A DNA stretch of 64,000 bases, taken from the NCBI RefSeq assembly GCF_001591545.1, contig NZ_BCVC01000004.1, forward strand, positions 62,001-126,000. The letters run 5' to 3'. Below, in pieces: positions 55,295 to 64,000 of this stretch. The DNA is from Lederbergia lenta NBRC 16444 (GTDB taxonomy: Bacteria > Bacillota > Bacilli > Bacillales > Bacillaceae_C). The notes below the pieces were generated by a model. It saw only the letters and a program-made list of their open reading frames with translations, did not search any database and was not told the DNA's origin. Both the position numbers and the translations under genes were made by a program. The stretch's first letter is position 1. Every line of letters begins with the position of its first letter.

Positions 55295-56614
55295 ATGTCA
55301 AAAACAGCTGAAATGAATGTTAAAGTGATTAAAAATCGGACAGGTCCTGTAAAGACAGTGATTGTTGGAGCTGGAAATAGAACGAATGTATATTCAACGT
55401 ATGCGATTGAAAACCCGGCAGAACTGCAAATTGTTGGAATCGTGGAACCTGATCACTTGAGACGGATTAAAGCCGCAGAAAGATTTAATGTACCAGAAGA
55501 GCAATGCTTTGATTCCATTGAAGCATTTGTGTTAAAACCAAAATTTGCAGATGCTGTGATTAATGGAACGATGGATGAAGTTCATGTTCAAACAACGATA
55601 CCAGTACTAAAAGCAGGTTATGATGTATTACTAGAGAAACCAATTGGTACTGCGAAAAATGAAATTTTAGAATTAAATGAAGTTGCTGCGCAGTATAATC
55701 GTAAAGTCATGATATGCCATGTTTTACGCTATGCCCCATTTTATAAAGAGATAAAGAGAAGAGTAATAGACGGAGCTATAGGAGATATTATCAATATTCA
55801 AACAGCGGAGAATGTAGGATACGATCATATGGGAGTGTCGTTTGTTAGAGGCAAATGGAATAATAAAGAAACCTGTAAATCCTCCATGTTACTTGCAAAA
55901 TGCTGTCACGACTTAGATATTGTTACATGGTTAATGAGCGGGACCAAACCAAAAAGGGTTTCTAGTTTCGGTAGTTTAATGCATTTCCGTCCTGAAAAGG
56001 CTCCGGCAGGGGCGGGGAGCCGTTGTTTAGTTGATTGCAAAATTGAAAATGAATGTCCATTCTCAGCCAAAAAGAACTACATAGATCAAGGTAAATGGGG
56101 GTGGTACGCTTGGAGAAGTCTTCAACATTTAGGACCTGACCCAACATTGGAACAAAAAATAGAATCGTTAAGAACAGATAACCCGTATGGTCGATGTGTG
56201 TGGCATAGTGATAATGATGTAGTTGATCACCAGTCTGTAGCGATTGAATTTGAAAATGGTACGACTGCAACACATAATTTGATGGGTGGTAGCGCTAAGG
56301 CTTGTAGGAATATCCACATTATTGGGGAGAAAGGGGAAATTCAGGGGTGTATGGAGGACGGGTATTTTATTGTCCGATACCCTGATGCACGTAAAGGTCA
56401 CGAATATAAAGAAGAGCGAATAGATATAAGTATCTCCCAAGATATGCATGGTGGGGGAGATTTACGTTTAGTGGAGGATTTTGTTAGTGTGATGAAAGGT
56501 AATGAACCATCTATATCGACTACTTCATTGGAAGATTCTATTAATGGTCACCTAATTGTTTTTGCGGCAGACCAAGCGAATGAAGAGAATAAAGTTGTTA
56601 ATCTGAATGTATAA
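55295..56614 (+). CDS. Gfo/Idh/MocA family NAD-dependent oxidoreductase 2
   Basis: Protein of 439 residues: Rossmann motif VIVGAGNRTNVYS, LLEKPIG near residue 109 (catalytic Lys) and AKCCHDLDIVTWL (probable catalytic His) in the C-terminal domain. It has a Cys cluster, CLVDCKIENEC, near residues 243-253, resembling the one in the shorter oxidoreductase at 45656. The substrate is unknown; GH109-type NAD-dependent alpha-N-acetylgalactosaminidase or a sugar dehydrogenase are options. ATG 55295 follows AGAGGAAAGG; TTG 55271 lies in the terminator and is not used. Confidence 0.84.
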   Translation: MSKTAEMNVKVIKNRTGPVKTVIVGAGNRTNVYSTYAIENPAELQIVGIVEPDHLRRIKAAERFNVPEEQCFDSIEAFVLKPKFADAVINGTMDEVHVQTTIPVLKAGYDVLLEKPIGTAKNEILELNEVAAQYNRKVMICHVLRYAPFYKEIKRRVIDGAIGDIINIQTAENVGYDHMGVSFVRGKWNNKETCKSSMLLAKCCHDLDIVTWLMSGTKPKRVSSFGSLMHFRPEKAPAGAGSRCLVDCKIENECPFSAKKNYIDQGKWGWYAWRSLQHLGPDPTLEQKIESLRTDNPYGRCVWHSDNDVVDHQSVAIEFENGTTATHNLMGGSAKACRNIHIIGEKGEIQGCMEDGYFIVRYPDARKGHEYKEERIDISISQDMHGGGDLRLVEDFVSVMKGNEPSISTTSLEDSINGHLIVFAADQANEENKVVNLNV

Positions 56615-56646
56615 CAGTTTATAAGATCAAAGATGTCACTAACTAC

Positions 56647-56692
56647 AATCAGTGGGAATGGAAAAATTCCTGCTGATTGAGTTTTATTTCAT
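56647..56692 (+). terminator. Intrinsic terminator after oxidoreductase 2
   Basis: AATCAGTGGGAAT pairs with ATTCCTGCTGATT (11 of 13) over a six-base loop and is followed by GTTTTATTT. The rest of the gap to 56881 is AT-rich without a clear promoter. Confidence 0.7.
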
Positions 56693-56881
56693 TTAATCTA
56701 CGAATCGTCTCATCCTCTTTTTCTCCTGCCATCTGTATTTTCCTTTAAGTAGCATTAGTATTTATGCAAAATGCGAAATTTTTAGATTATAATAGAAGTG
56801 ATAATTAGTAGTTAGGATTAAAGAAATTAGAATGGTTTTATATAAAATTATAGGGTTATTTATGGAGGGAGAATTGTTATA

Positions 56882-58657
56882 TTGGGCTCCTTATCAATTA
56901 AAACGAAGCTTACTTGGTTGATCATTTTAACATTATGCATTCCTTTTACTTTGTATGGCTTCTACTGGTATAACAAGTCTACAATTGCAATTGAAAATAA
57001 TGCGACACAATCCAGTATTCAATATGTTCAACAATTGAATAATCATCTTGATTATTACTTTGCAGATTTAGAACGTATAACATTGCCTGTATTTACGCAT
57101 CCCTTGATTCAACAGTTACTAGAAGTTGAACCAGAAGATCAATATAACCGTTTCTATCTTCATAAGAAGATAGGAAATGAGGTACTCCCAAATATACGAT
57201 TGAGCAGACCGGATATTTCTGGCATTTCAATCGTTTCGGAGGATGGTCGGAAGATAACAAGCTATGGGACAACAAGTAACCATCTTTATAGTGGAAAAGA
57301 CCTTAAAGATGATAATTATAAAATCATGGGGATTAGCAATCCGGAGAAGCCTGTATTAACAATTGCTAGAAAATTAATAGATACTACATCCTACCGATCT
57401 ACAGGTTTATTATTAATTGATATAAATCTAAACCAATTATTGAAAATTATCAGTGAGGTACATTTGGGGGAGTCAGGGAATACTTCCATCGTTAATTCAA
57501 ACGGGTTAATCCTTTATCACCACGATAAAAATAAAATAGGAAAGAACATCTCGAAAGAAGAATTAAAAAATTTCCTAAGTCAGCCCACTGGATCTTTAGT
57601 TAAAAAGGGTACTAAAAGTGAAAATATAATAACATACAGTCACTCTCCTTTAACTGATCTAATTACCATTGCTGAAGTACCTAAGAAAGAATTAATTATC
57701 GATCTTATAAATTTACGAAATACCGCAGTCGCCTCTATCCTATTCATAACGATATTTGCTTTGATTATTATCGGTTCATTCTCTATTAAAATAATAAAAT
57801 CCCTTGCAAATTTGCAAACAAAAATGAAACAAGCGGAAATAGGTGATCTGACAGTAAGAATTAACGAAGGAAAACAAGACGAAATTGGCAAATTAAATAG
57901 AAGCTTCAATAAAATGGTTGAGGAGATGGAAAGATTAATTGAGGTTGTACATAAATCTGAACTTAGGGAAAAGGAAGTGTTATTAAAACAAAGGGAAGCG
58001 GTACTTCAAGCTATGCAGTTTCAAGTAAATCCCCACTTCTTATATAACACACTTGAAATAATAAATTCACACGCCATTGTTAATGGCGAAATGACCATTA
58101 GTCGCATGTCGACTGCCCTGGCAGATATTTTTAGGTATGCGGTTCAAGGGAATACTTATAGAGTTTCTTTAGATAAAGAAATTGAAAATAGTAAAAACTT
58201 TATTGAAATTCAGCAAGAAAGATATCGCTATCTAAAAGTAGAATGGTTATTCGACGAAACTCCTACTTCGAAGGTCAGTGCAATTAGGCTTATTATGCAA
58301 CCTATAATTGAAAATGCATTCGAACATGGATATGAGTCAAAAAGAATTAAACCAAACTATTTAAAGATAACTGGAGAATCATGTGAACATTATTACCTTT
58401 TAGAGATAGTAGATAAAGGCGAAGGGATGACATCTTCACGCTTAAATAAATACAATTGTGCCTTTGATATAAGTGATTTAGAACAAATGAATCAAGTTAA
58501 TCAAGAGATGCTATCGAACGGAATCGGTTTATGGAATGTTCATTTTCGGATTCGTTTAGCATTTGGTGCTCCATATGGTATTTATATTAAGAGATCAGAT
58601 ATAGCGGGAACAACCATCCAGATAAAACTTCCCTACGATAGTCCTGATCTACAATAA
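56882..58657 (+). CDS. YesM-type sensor histidine kinase (importer E)
   Basis: Kinase of 591 residues: transmembrane helix near residues 12-31, an extracellular Cache-like sensor region, a second helix near 280-302, HAMP, then NPHFLYN with phosphoacceptor H385 and a HATPase domain (PIIENAFEHGYES; DKGEGM; GIGLWNVHFRI). The start is TTG at 56882 with GGAGGGAG about 11 bases upstream. Located right after importer E, it is probably its sensor. Its sensor region differs clearly from that of the kinase at 5833. Confidence 0.88.
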   Translation: MGSLSIKTKLTWLIILTLCIPFTLYGFYWYNKSTIAIENNATQSSIQYVQQLNNHLDYYFADLERITLPVFTHPLIQQLLEVEPEDQYNRFYLHKKIGNEVLPNIRLSRPDISGISIVSEDGRKITSYGTTSNHLYSGKDLKDDNYKIMGISNPEKPVLTIARKLIDTTSYRSTGLLLIDINLNQLLKIISEVHLGESGNTSIVNSNGLILYHHDKNKIGKNISKEELKNFLSQPTGSLVKKGTKSENIITYSHSPLTDLITIAEVPKKELIIDLINLRNTAVASILFITIFALIIIGSFSIKIIKSLANLQTKMKQAEIGDLTVRINEGKQDEIGKLNRSFNKMVEEMERLIEVVHKSELREKEVLLKQREAVLQAMQFQVNPHFLYNTLEIINSHAIVNGEMTISRMSTALADIFRYAVQGNTYRVSLDKEIENSKNFIEIQQERYRYLKVEWLFDETPTSKVSAIRLIMQPIIENAFEHGYESKRIKPNYLKITGESCEHYYLLEIVDKGEGMTSSRLNKYNCAFDISDLEQMNQVNQEMLSNGIGLWNVHFRIRLAFGAPYGIYIKRSDIAGTTIQIKLPYDSPDLQ

Positions 58658-58697
58658 AAGATATTATACATAATTCTTTTAGATGGAGATGACTAAT

Positions 58698-59450
58698 ATG
58701 TTTAAGGTAGTAATTGCAGATGACGAATATATGATAAAGAAAAGCCTAGCTGTAATGATCGAAAGCTCTCCCTTTAATTTTAAAATTGTTGGTGAAGCGG
58801 ATGATGGTAGTAGAGCACTGGATTTAGTTAAGGAGTTTAAAGCTGACTTATTGGTTACTGATATCCGAATGCCTGTGATGGATGGTTTGGAATTAATAGA
58901 GATGTTGCATAAAGAAAGTAAACAGACAGAAGTTATTGTCGTATCAGGTTTTGGAGAATTTGAATACGCACAAAAGGCATTGAGATTAGGAGCCATAGAC
59001 TATTTATTAAAACCAGTTAAAGTAGAACTAGTACTCAAAGCACTTAAAAGAGTAAATGAAAAATTACAAACAAAAGATGACGTGAATGGAAAAATAAGAA
59101 ATGCTCCAGATCCACTCACAAATCTTTCGCCTAAAATTATTCAGGCTGTTAAATTTATAAATGAAAACTTTAATAATGAAAACGTATCATTACAATTAAT
59201 TTCTGATTATGTAGAACTTTCGCCTGCATATTTCAGCCGAACTTTCAAAGAAGAAACTGGATCAAGCTTTGTTCAATATCTTACAAAAATGCGTATGGAA
59301 AAGGCGAAAATATTATTAGGAAATCCTTATTTTAAATCTTATGAAGTAGCGGATGCTGTTGGTTATATTGATTACTCCCATTTTTCAAAGGCCTTTAAGA
59401 AATATAATGAAATCTCACCAAATGAGTATAGAAGAAAGGTAATACATTAA
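58698..59450 (+). CDS. YesN-type response regulator, short form
   Basis: Regulator of 250 residues: receiver domain with DDE near residue 8, phosphoacceptor D55 in VTDIRMPVMDG and YLLKPV, joined almost directly to a C-terminal AraC helix-turn-helix (about 150-250). It lacks the long middle region found in the regulator at 7541. ATG 58698 is preferred, with GGAGATGA seven bases upstream, over ATG 58683. It follows its kinase by 40 bases and probably activates importer E. Confidence 0.9.
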   Translation: MFKVVIADDEYMIKKSLAVMIESSPFNFKIVGEADDGSRALDLVKEFKADLLVTDIRMPVMDGLELIEMLHKESKQTEVIVVSGFGEFEYAQKALRLGAIDYLLKPVKVELVLKALKRVNEKLQTKDDVNGKIRNAPDPLTNLSPKIIQAVKFINENFNNENVSLQLISDYVELSPAYFSRTFKEETGSSFVQYLTKMRMEKAKILLGNPYFKSYEVADAVGYIDYSHFSKAFKKYNEISPNEYRRKVIH

Positions 59451-59606
59451 GGGAAAGCCTTGTCACGGAGCAATTTCATATACTTAAATTGGATATAACA
59501 GAAGGACTTAGGAAAAGATTGAAATATGAGAACACCCCTGAAATGTACATTGCCAAGCATAGGCGCATAAGTTAAATAGAACGATGGATTAACGAGAGGT
59601 GACGAT

Positions 59607-60710
59607 ATGGGAACAAGAATACTGCGATATTTTGCAGGCGGAAATACTACTCAAGGCTTTTATAATTTATATGATTCAAACCTTGCAGATCTTGATAGGG
59701 TCTTTATTTTATCGGGAAAATCCTCTAGAGAAAAGTCATATATAATTGAACAGCTTTTGGAAAAGTGGACGGAGGCAGGCTATACAATAGAGGTCATACA
59801 CCGAGCGAACGATTACCAAAGATTAGAAGGGTTGATTATTCGCACACTTAGTTTTGCTGTTATCGATGGCGATTTACCAAGGACGATCGGAAAAGAGTAT
59901 GTTGGTTCTCACTGGGAAACGATTGATATGGATCAGGCCTCGCGAACGGCAAATCTTGATAAAAGTGAGAATGAAATAAGCGAATTGATTGAAAAAATGG
60001 AAGTGGCTTTCGATAAAGCTTATCAAGCATACGCAGAAGGTCTTCGGGTCCATGATGACTGGGAACGAATATATATAAATCAAATGGATTTTGAAAAAGC
60101 GAATGAAACGATACACAAAAGTATAGCGGATCTATTCCCGGAAACAAAGACTTGCCAAAGGGAATCAGATACAAAGCATCGTTTTCTTGGAGCGGCGACC
60201 CCTGAAGGGCCAATAGATTATGTTGATAACATTACGGAGGAATTAAAAGCAAGATACTTTTTGAAGGGGCGAGCGGGCACAGGGAAATCAACGTTTTTAC
60301 GCAAAATCGTTCAGGAGGCAAAATTAAGGGGATATGATATAGAAGTATACCATTGTGGATTTGATCCGGAAAGTCTTGATATGGTAGTTGTCCGTGCATT
60401 AGGTTGGGCTATATTTGATAGTACGAAACCACATGAGTATTTTCCATCTCGACCAGGTGATGAAATAATTGATATGTATGAATTGACAATAGCTCCAGGG
60501 ACAGACGAAACATTCGCAACTGAAATTGCAAAAATTGAATCAGCATACCGGAAGCACATGGATGCTGGTAAGAAGTACCTTGCAGAAGCAAAAGTTTATC
60601 AAGATGAACTTGAAGAAATATACGCTGAAGTGACAAACCATTCTTATCTTGCTCAAATTTTGTCTGAGATGGACGATGAATTACAAGAGCTTGCAAGCGA
60701 GCATAAATAA
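59607..60710 (+). CDS. Tandem P-loop NTPase-like protein of unknown function
   Basis: Protein of 367 residues made of two related halves, matching the conserved Bacillaceae family often listed as PRK06851. The second half has a full Walker A, LKGRAGTGKSTFLRK (near residue 220); the first half has a decayed version, LSGKSSREKSYI (near residue 35), lacking the conserved Gly before Lys. Both halves continue with a similar pattern (YTIEVIHRAN... and YDIEVYHCGF...). AGAGGTGA precedes the ATG. No function is established, and neighbours give no hint. Confidence 0.75.
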   Translation: MGTRILRYFAGGNTTQGFYNLYDSNLADLDRVFILSGKSSREKSYIIEQLLEKWTEAGYTIEVIHRANDYQRLEGLIIRTLSFAVIDGDLPRTIGKEYVGSHWETIDMDQASRTANLDKSENEISELIEKMEVAFDKAYQAYAEGLRVHDDWERIYINQMDFEKANETIHKSIADLFPETKTCQRESDTKHRFLGAATPEGPIDYVDNITEELKARYFLKGRAGTGKSTFLRKIVQEAKLRGYDIEVYHCGFDPESLDMVVVRALGWAIFDSTKPHEYFPSRPGDEIIDMYELTIAPGTDETFATEIAKIESAYRKHMDAGKKYLAEAKVYQDELEEIYAEVTNHSYLAQILSEMDDELQELASEHK

Positions 60711-60713
60711 TTA

Positions 60714-60744
60714 GCCTTCTTGTTTAAACTTGAAGGTTTTTTTC
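60714..60744 (+). terminator. Intrinsic terminator after P-loop gene
   Basis: CCTTC and GAAGG flank an inner GTTT/AAAC pairing, followed by a run of seven T residues. Confidence 0.75.
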
Positions 60745-60828
60745 TTGTTAAAAACAAAATATTGGCGTCTAACTTCGCCGTGATGTCACTAAAAAGACGT
60801 GAACGTTTTTGTTCTCGGGCTTGTAGTC

Positions 60829-60856
60829 TTGAAAAAGTGTATTAAAATAATATAGA
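60829..60856 (+). promoter_or_regulatory. Possible sigma-A promoter of scrR
   Basis: TTGAAA (60829-60834), a 16-base spacer and TATAGA (60851-60856), 34 bases before the TTG start. Confidence 0.45.
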
Positions 60857-60890
60857 TAACGATGTTTAAAATTAGAAGCGGGTGAAATGT

Positions 60891-61880
60891 TTGATTACGA
60901 TTAAAGACATCGCAGAACTTGCAAAAGTTTCACGGACAACCGTTTCCCGAGTACTGAATAATTCTGGCTATGTAAGTGAAAAGGCTAGAATAGCTGTACA
61001 GCAAGTAATAGAGGAAACTGGGTATGTACCGAGTCAGCACGCCAAAGCGATGCGCACCAAGAAAACAAAAGTAATAGGAGTTATTTTGCCGAAAATCAGT
61101 ACAGATACATCTAGCCGTACTGTGAATGGGATGAATGAGATATTTGCTAATAAGGGATATCAAATTTTGTTGGCGAATACGAATTTGGATAAGGAAAAGG
61201 AAATAGAGTACTTAAAATTGCTGCAAAGTCGGCAGGTTGATGGGATCATTCTACTTGCTACGAATACAGATGGTAATCTTTTAAATGAAATAAAATCAAT
61301 GAAAATTCCAGTAGTTTTAGTGGGACAAGAATTTCCCGATATTCCTTCCATTACATTTGATGATTATGGCGCTGCAAGATCGTTGACGGAGTTAATGGTG
61401 AAAAAGGGTTATAGAAATATTGCATTTATAGGGGTGGATGAAGCAGACAGGGCAGTTGGATTCTTGCGGAAAAAGGGATATCTCGATGTGATGCGAGAAC
61501 ATCAACTTCTTATGGAGAAATCATGGATACAGGTGGGCGACTTTTCGATCGAATCGGGTTATGAAGCGATGAAAAGAATAATGGATAGCTCTTCTGTTAG
61601 GCCTGATGCCGTATTTGCTGCTACGGACAGAATGGCATTAGGGGTATGGAAATTCATTAAGGAACAAGGGTGGAAGATACCCACTGATATTTCAGTTACA
61701 GGGATAGGTTCGTCCGAAACATCTAAGTTTATTGATCCGGCTTTAACGACAATCGAGTATCGAAATGAGATGGCTGGTATAGAAGCAGCGAAGCTTATGT
61801 TACAGCTACTTAAGTCAGAAAAACCAAATTTCAATAAATTGGTGCTTGATTTTAGACTTATTGAAAGAGATAGTTTATGA
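60891..61880 (+). CDS. scrR: Sucrose operon repressor, LacI family
   Basis: Regulator of 329 residues: helix-turn-helix ITIKDIAELAKVSRTTVSRV at the extreme N-terminus and a sugar-binding sensor domain (about 60-325). The start is TTG at 60891, with GGGTGA six bases upstream, which gives the usual ScrR N-terminus; a GTG at 60882 would add three residues. The downstream sucrose PTS gene and GH32 gene, with a palindromic operator between, support the ScrR assignment. Confidence 0.85.
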   Translation: MITIKDIAELAKVSRTTVSRVLNNSGYVSEKARIAVQQVIEETGYVPSQHAKAMRTKKTKVIGVILPKISTDTSSRTVNGMNEIFANKGYQILLANTNLDKEKEIEYLKLLQSRQVDGIILLATNTDGNLLNEIKSMKIPVVLVGQEFPDIPSITFDDYGAARSLTELMVKKGYRNIAFIGVDEADRAVGFLRKKGYLDVMREHQLLMEKSWIQVGDFSIESGYEAMKRIMDSSSVRPDAVFAATDRMALGVWKFIKEQGWKIPTDISVTGIGSSETSKFIDPALTTIEYRNEMAGIEAAKLMLQLLKSEKPNFNKLVLDFRLIERDSL

Positions 61881-61926
61881 TGAGGGTGAGATATTTAAAC
61901 GCCTTCATTTTTATTTTTAGTTTTGT

Positions 61927-61938
61927 GGAATCGATTCC
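61927..61938. promoter_or_regulatory. ScrR/LacI operator candidate upstream of scrA
   Basis: GGAATCGATTCC is a perfect 12-bp palindrome with a central CG, 38 bases before the scrA start. Confidence 0.65.
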
Positions 61939-61976
61939 CTATTTTTAAAAAAATAATATAAAAGGAGAGGAAACCT

Positions 61977-63383
61977 ATGTCAGAGAACAATAAAATTGCA
62001 AAAGAATTAGTGGAAGCGGTTGGTGGGAAAGAAAATATTGCTTCTGTTGCTCATTGTGCAACAAGACTTAGAATTATGGTAGTTGATAAGGATAAAATTG
62101 ATCAACCTAAAGTAGAAAGTGTGGATAAAGTCAAAGGGGCCTTTTATAACTCAGGCCAATACCAAGTAATTTTCGGAACTGGAACTGTGAATAGAATATA
62201 TGAAGAGGTTACGAAGCTTGGTTTGGAAAGTTCTACAAAGGATGAATTAAAAAAAGAAGCTGGCAAAAGTGGAAATTGGTTTCAGCGTGCAATAAGAACC
62301 TTCGGTGATGTATTTGTACCTATTATTCCAGCGCTTGTAGCAACAGGCTTGTTTATGGGGGTACGTGGACTTGTCATGCAGGAACAAATCCTTGGTTTAT
62401 TCGGTTTATCGCCTGCAGATATATCTGATAACTTTCTTTTGTTTACTGAGATATTAACGGATACCGCATTTATCTTTTTACCTGCTTTAGTCGCGTGGTC
62501 CACATTTAGAGTTTTCGGTGGAAATCCAATTATTGGGCTCGTTTTAGGATTAATGCTTGTCAGTCCAGCTTTGCCGAATGCTTGGGCAGTTGCTGGCGGA
62601 GATGTGACTCCAATCATGTTTATGGGTTTTATTCCGGTAGTTGGTTATCAAGGATCCGTACTCCCAGCTTTTATTGCAGGTATAGTTGGAGCAAAGCTTG
62701 AAAAGTGGATACGCAAAAGAGTGCCTGAAGCGCTCGATTTAATTTTGACTCCATTTTTAACACTATTAATTATGAGTACACTTGCACTATTTGTCATTGG
62801 TCCAATATTTCACAGTCTTGAAGAGGTTATTTTAAATGTAACTGTTTCCGTACTATCTTGGCCACTGGGATTAAGTGGGTTACTAATTGGTGCACTGAAT
62901 CAAGTTATTGTTGTCACAGGCGTACATCATGTATTTAACTTATTGGAAATTCAACTATTAGAGCGTTTCGGAAATAACCCATATAATGCGATTATTACTT
63001 GCTCTGTAGCTGCACAAGGAGGAGCAGCACTTGCTGTTGGCTTGAAAACGAAGTCAAAAAAATTAAAAGCTCTTGCACTGCCTTCCTCATTCTCAGCATT
63101 TCTTGGAATCACAGAACCTGCTATTTTCGGTGTCAACTTACGTTACATGAAACCATTTATTATGGGGTTAATTGGCGGAGGAGCCGGGGGATTTCTTGCA
63201 TCCATCTTCGGATTAAAAGCATCTGGAATGGCGATCACAGTTATTCCAGGGACCTTATTATTTTTAAATGGTCAAATCCTTCTGTATATACTTGTTAATC
63301 TAGTTGCAATAGCCGTTGCTTTTGTGTTGACATGGATGTTCGGCTATTCGGATAAACAACTGGAGCAAACGAATGAAGCTTAA
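61977..63383 (+). CDS. scrA: Sucrose-specific PTS EIIBC component
   Basis: PTS permease of 468 residues: EIIB domain (about 1-85) with phosphocysteine in VAHCATRLRI, then an EIIC domain with about ten helices (about 105-455), including GITEPAIFGV. No EIIA domain is attached, so a glucose-type EIIA from elsewhere must supply phosphate. It imports sucrose as sucrose-6-phosphate. GGAGAGG precedes the ATG, and the hydrolase gene follows after 29 bases. Trehalose or MurNAc transporters are related but are disfavoured by context. Confidence 0.87.
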   Translation: MSENNKIAKELVEAVGGKENIASVAHCATRLRIMVVDKDKIDQPKVESVDKVKGAFYNSGQYQVIFGTGTVNRIYEEVTKLGLESSTKDELKKEAGKSGNWFQRAIRTFGDVFVPIIPALVATGLFMGVRGLVMQEQILGLFGLSPADISDNFLLFTEILTDTAFIFLPALVAWSTFRVFGGNPIIGLVLGLMLVSPALPNAWAVAGGDVTPIMFMGFIPVVGYQGSVLPAFIAGIVGAKLEKWIRKRVPEALDLILTPFLTLLIMSTLALFVIGPIFHSLEEVILNVTVSVLSWPLGLSGLLIGALNQVIVVTGVHHVFNLLEIQLLERFGNNPYNAIITCSVAAQGGAALAVGLKTKSKKLKALALPSSFSAFLGITEPAIFGVNLRYMKPFIMGLIGGGAGGFLASIFGLKASGMAITVIPGTLLFLNGQILLYILVNLVAIAVAFVLTWMFGYSDKQLEQTNEA

Positions 63384-63412
63384 ATTTAAAATGTTAAAAG
63401 GGAGATTTAGCA

Positions 63413-64000
63413 ATGACTAAGATTAATAATCTTGTTGAAGATGCATATCGGAGGGTAGAGCAAGAACAGCAAAAGGTAGCATCAGATATGTACAGACTTC
63501 AATTTCATCTCATGCCTCTGGTTGGCTTGTTGAATGATCCTAACGGTTTCATTCAAATAGATGAAGTTTATCATGTCTTCTATCAGTGGAATCCATTTGA
63601 AACAGCTCATGGAGCAAAGTTTTGGGGACATTTTACCTCAACGGATTTGGTAAATTGGACTACGGAACCAATTGCGCTCGCTCCAGATCAGTGGTATGAC
63701 AAGAATGGATGTTACTCGGGAAGTGCAATAGAACATGATGGGAAAATGTATCTCTTTTATACCGGAAATGTAAAAGAAGATAATGGTGAACGATCCACAT
63801 ATCAATGTATGGCAGTGTCTGAGGATGGCATTTCATTTGAAAAAAAAGGCCCAGTTATCCATTTACCTAAAGGGTATACAGCTCATTTTCGTGATCCGAA
63901 AGTATGGAAATCAGGGAATGAATGGCTGATGGTACTCGGCGCACAAAATCTCAAACATGAGGGTGAAGCGGTACTTTATCGGTCAGATAATTTATTTGAG
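63413..64000 (+). CDS. scrB: Sucrose-6-phosphate hydrolase, GH32 (partial, runs off window)
   Basis: First 196 codons of a GH32 enzyme; no stop codon is reached before the window end. Motif LNDPNGF (nucleophile Asp) lies near residue 41 and FRDPKVW (transition-state Asp) near residue 160; the acid/base Glu motif lies further on, beyond the visible part. It splits sucrose-6-phosphate to glucose-6-phosphate and fructose. GGGAG lies seven bases before the ATG. Confidence 0.88.
   Translation, partial: MTKINNLVEDAYRRVEQEQQKVASDMYRLQFHLMPLVGLLNDPNGFIQIDEVYHVFYQWNPFETAHGAKFWGHFTSTDLVNWTTEPIALAPDQWYDKNGCYSGSAIEHDGKMYLFYTGNVKEDNGERSTYQCMAVSEDGISFEKKGPVIHLPKGYTAHFRDPKVWKSGNEWLMVLGAQNLKHEGEAVLYRSDNLFE

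Overview
The window looks like chromosomal DNA of an AT-rich Gram-positive bacterium of the Bacillaceae type. The evidence is strong purine-rich Shine-Dalgarno sites, frequent GTG/TTG starts, intrinsic terminators with U-tracts, Lpl/Ytc-type sugar importers paired with YesM/YesN two-component systems, cre-like sites, and a muropeptide-recovery cluster ordered much like the Bacillus subtilis ybbC-ybbJ/murR region. I see no rRNA, tRNA, CRISPR array, insertion sequence or prophage gene. Nearly the whole window is one very large carbohydrate-utilisation region.

Layout. (1) 45-3765: end of a MurNAc/peptidoglycan-recovery operon (YesL-like protein, NamZ-like DUF1343 protein, double GNAT acetyltransferase, MurR/RpiR regulator). 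(2) 4071-10615: importer A, a lipoprotein plus two permeases surrounding a YesM/YesN pair. (3) 10874-23530: a catabolic block with two sulfatases, a GH50-like clan GH-A hydrolase, a TauE/SafE exporter, a GntR/UTRA regulator, the tagatose-6-phosphate route for GalNAc/galactosamine (AgaS, LacC, GatY), a ROK sugar kinase and a GH123-like/DUF4091 protein. (4) 23613-35194: a secreted family 8 polysaccharide lyase (hyaluronate/chondroitin AC lyase type) bracketed by a LuxR-type response regulator and a membrane histidine kinase, then importer B and a third sulfatase. (5) 35383-46801: a sialic-acid module with two FadR-type regulators, an N-acetylneuraminate lyase-like aldolase, importer C, a cytoplasmic sialidase, an SGNH esterase, a LacI regulator and a Gfo/Idh/MocA oxidoreductase. 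(6) 46828-59450: importers D and E, a lipase-like protein, a second Gfo/Idh/MocA oxidoreductase and another YesM/YesN pair. (7) 59607-64000: a tandem P-loop protein and a sucrose operon (scrR, scrA, start of scrB, which runs off the window).

Working model (inference). The bacterium feeds on animal-type glycans. The PL8 lyase cuts glycosaminoglycan outside the cell, and oligosaccharides enter through binding-protein importers. Three sulfatases with no visible signal peptide remove sulfate in the cytoplasm, and a TauE/SafE protein may export the released sulfur anion. GalNAc is funnelled through tagatose-6-phosphate to triose phosphates, while sialylated fragments are handled by the sialidase, esterase and lyase. 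None of the five importers has its own ATPase, so a shared MsmX-type ATPase is expected elsewhere. Also not in the window: an unsaturated glucuronyl hydrolase (GH88/GH105), a GalNAc-6-phosphate deacetylase, NanE/NanK, and a formylglycine-generating enzyme.

The most interesting signals are a duplicated 62-bp promoter element placed in front of both the lyase and importer B, two sets of repeated operators (16-bp ACTGGTAATGACAACA; TGGTnnnACCA), and an apparent one-base slip at the start of one FadR-type regulator.
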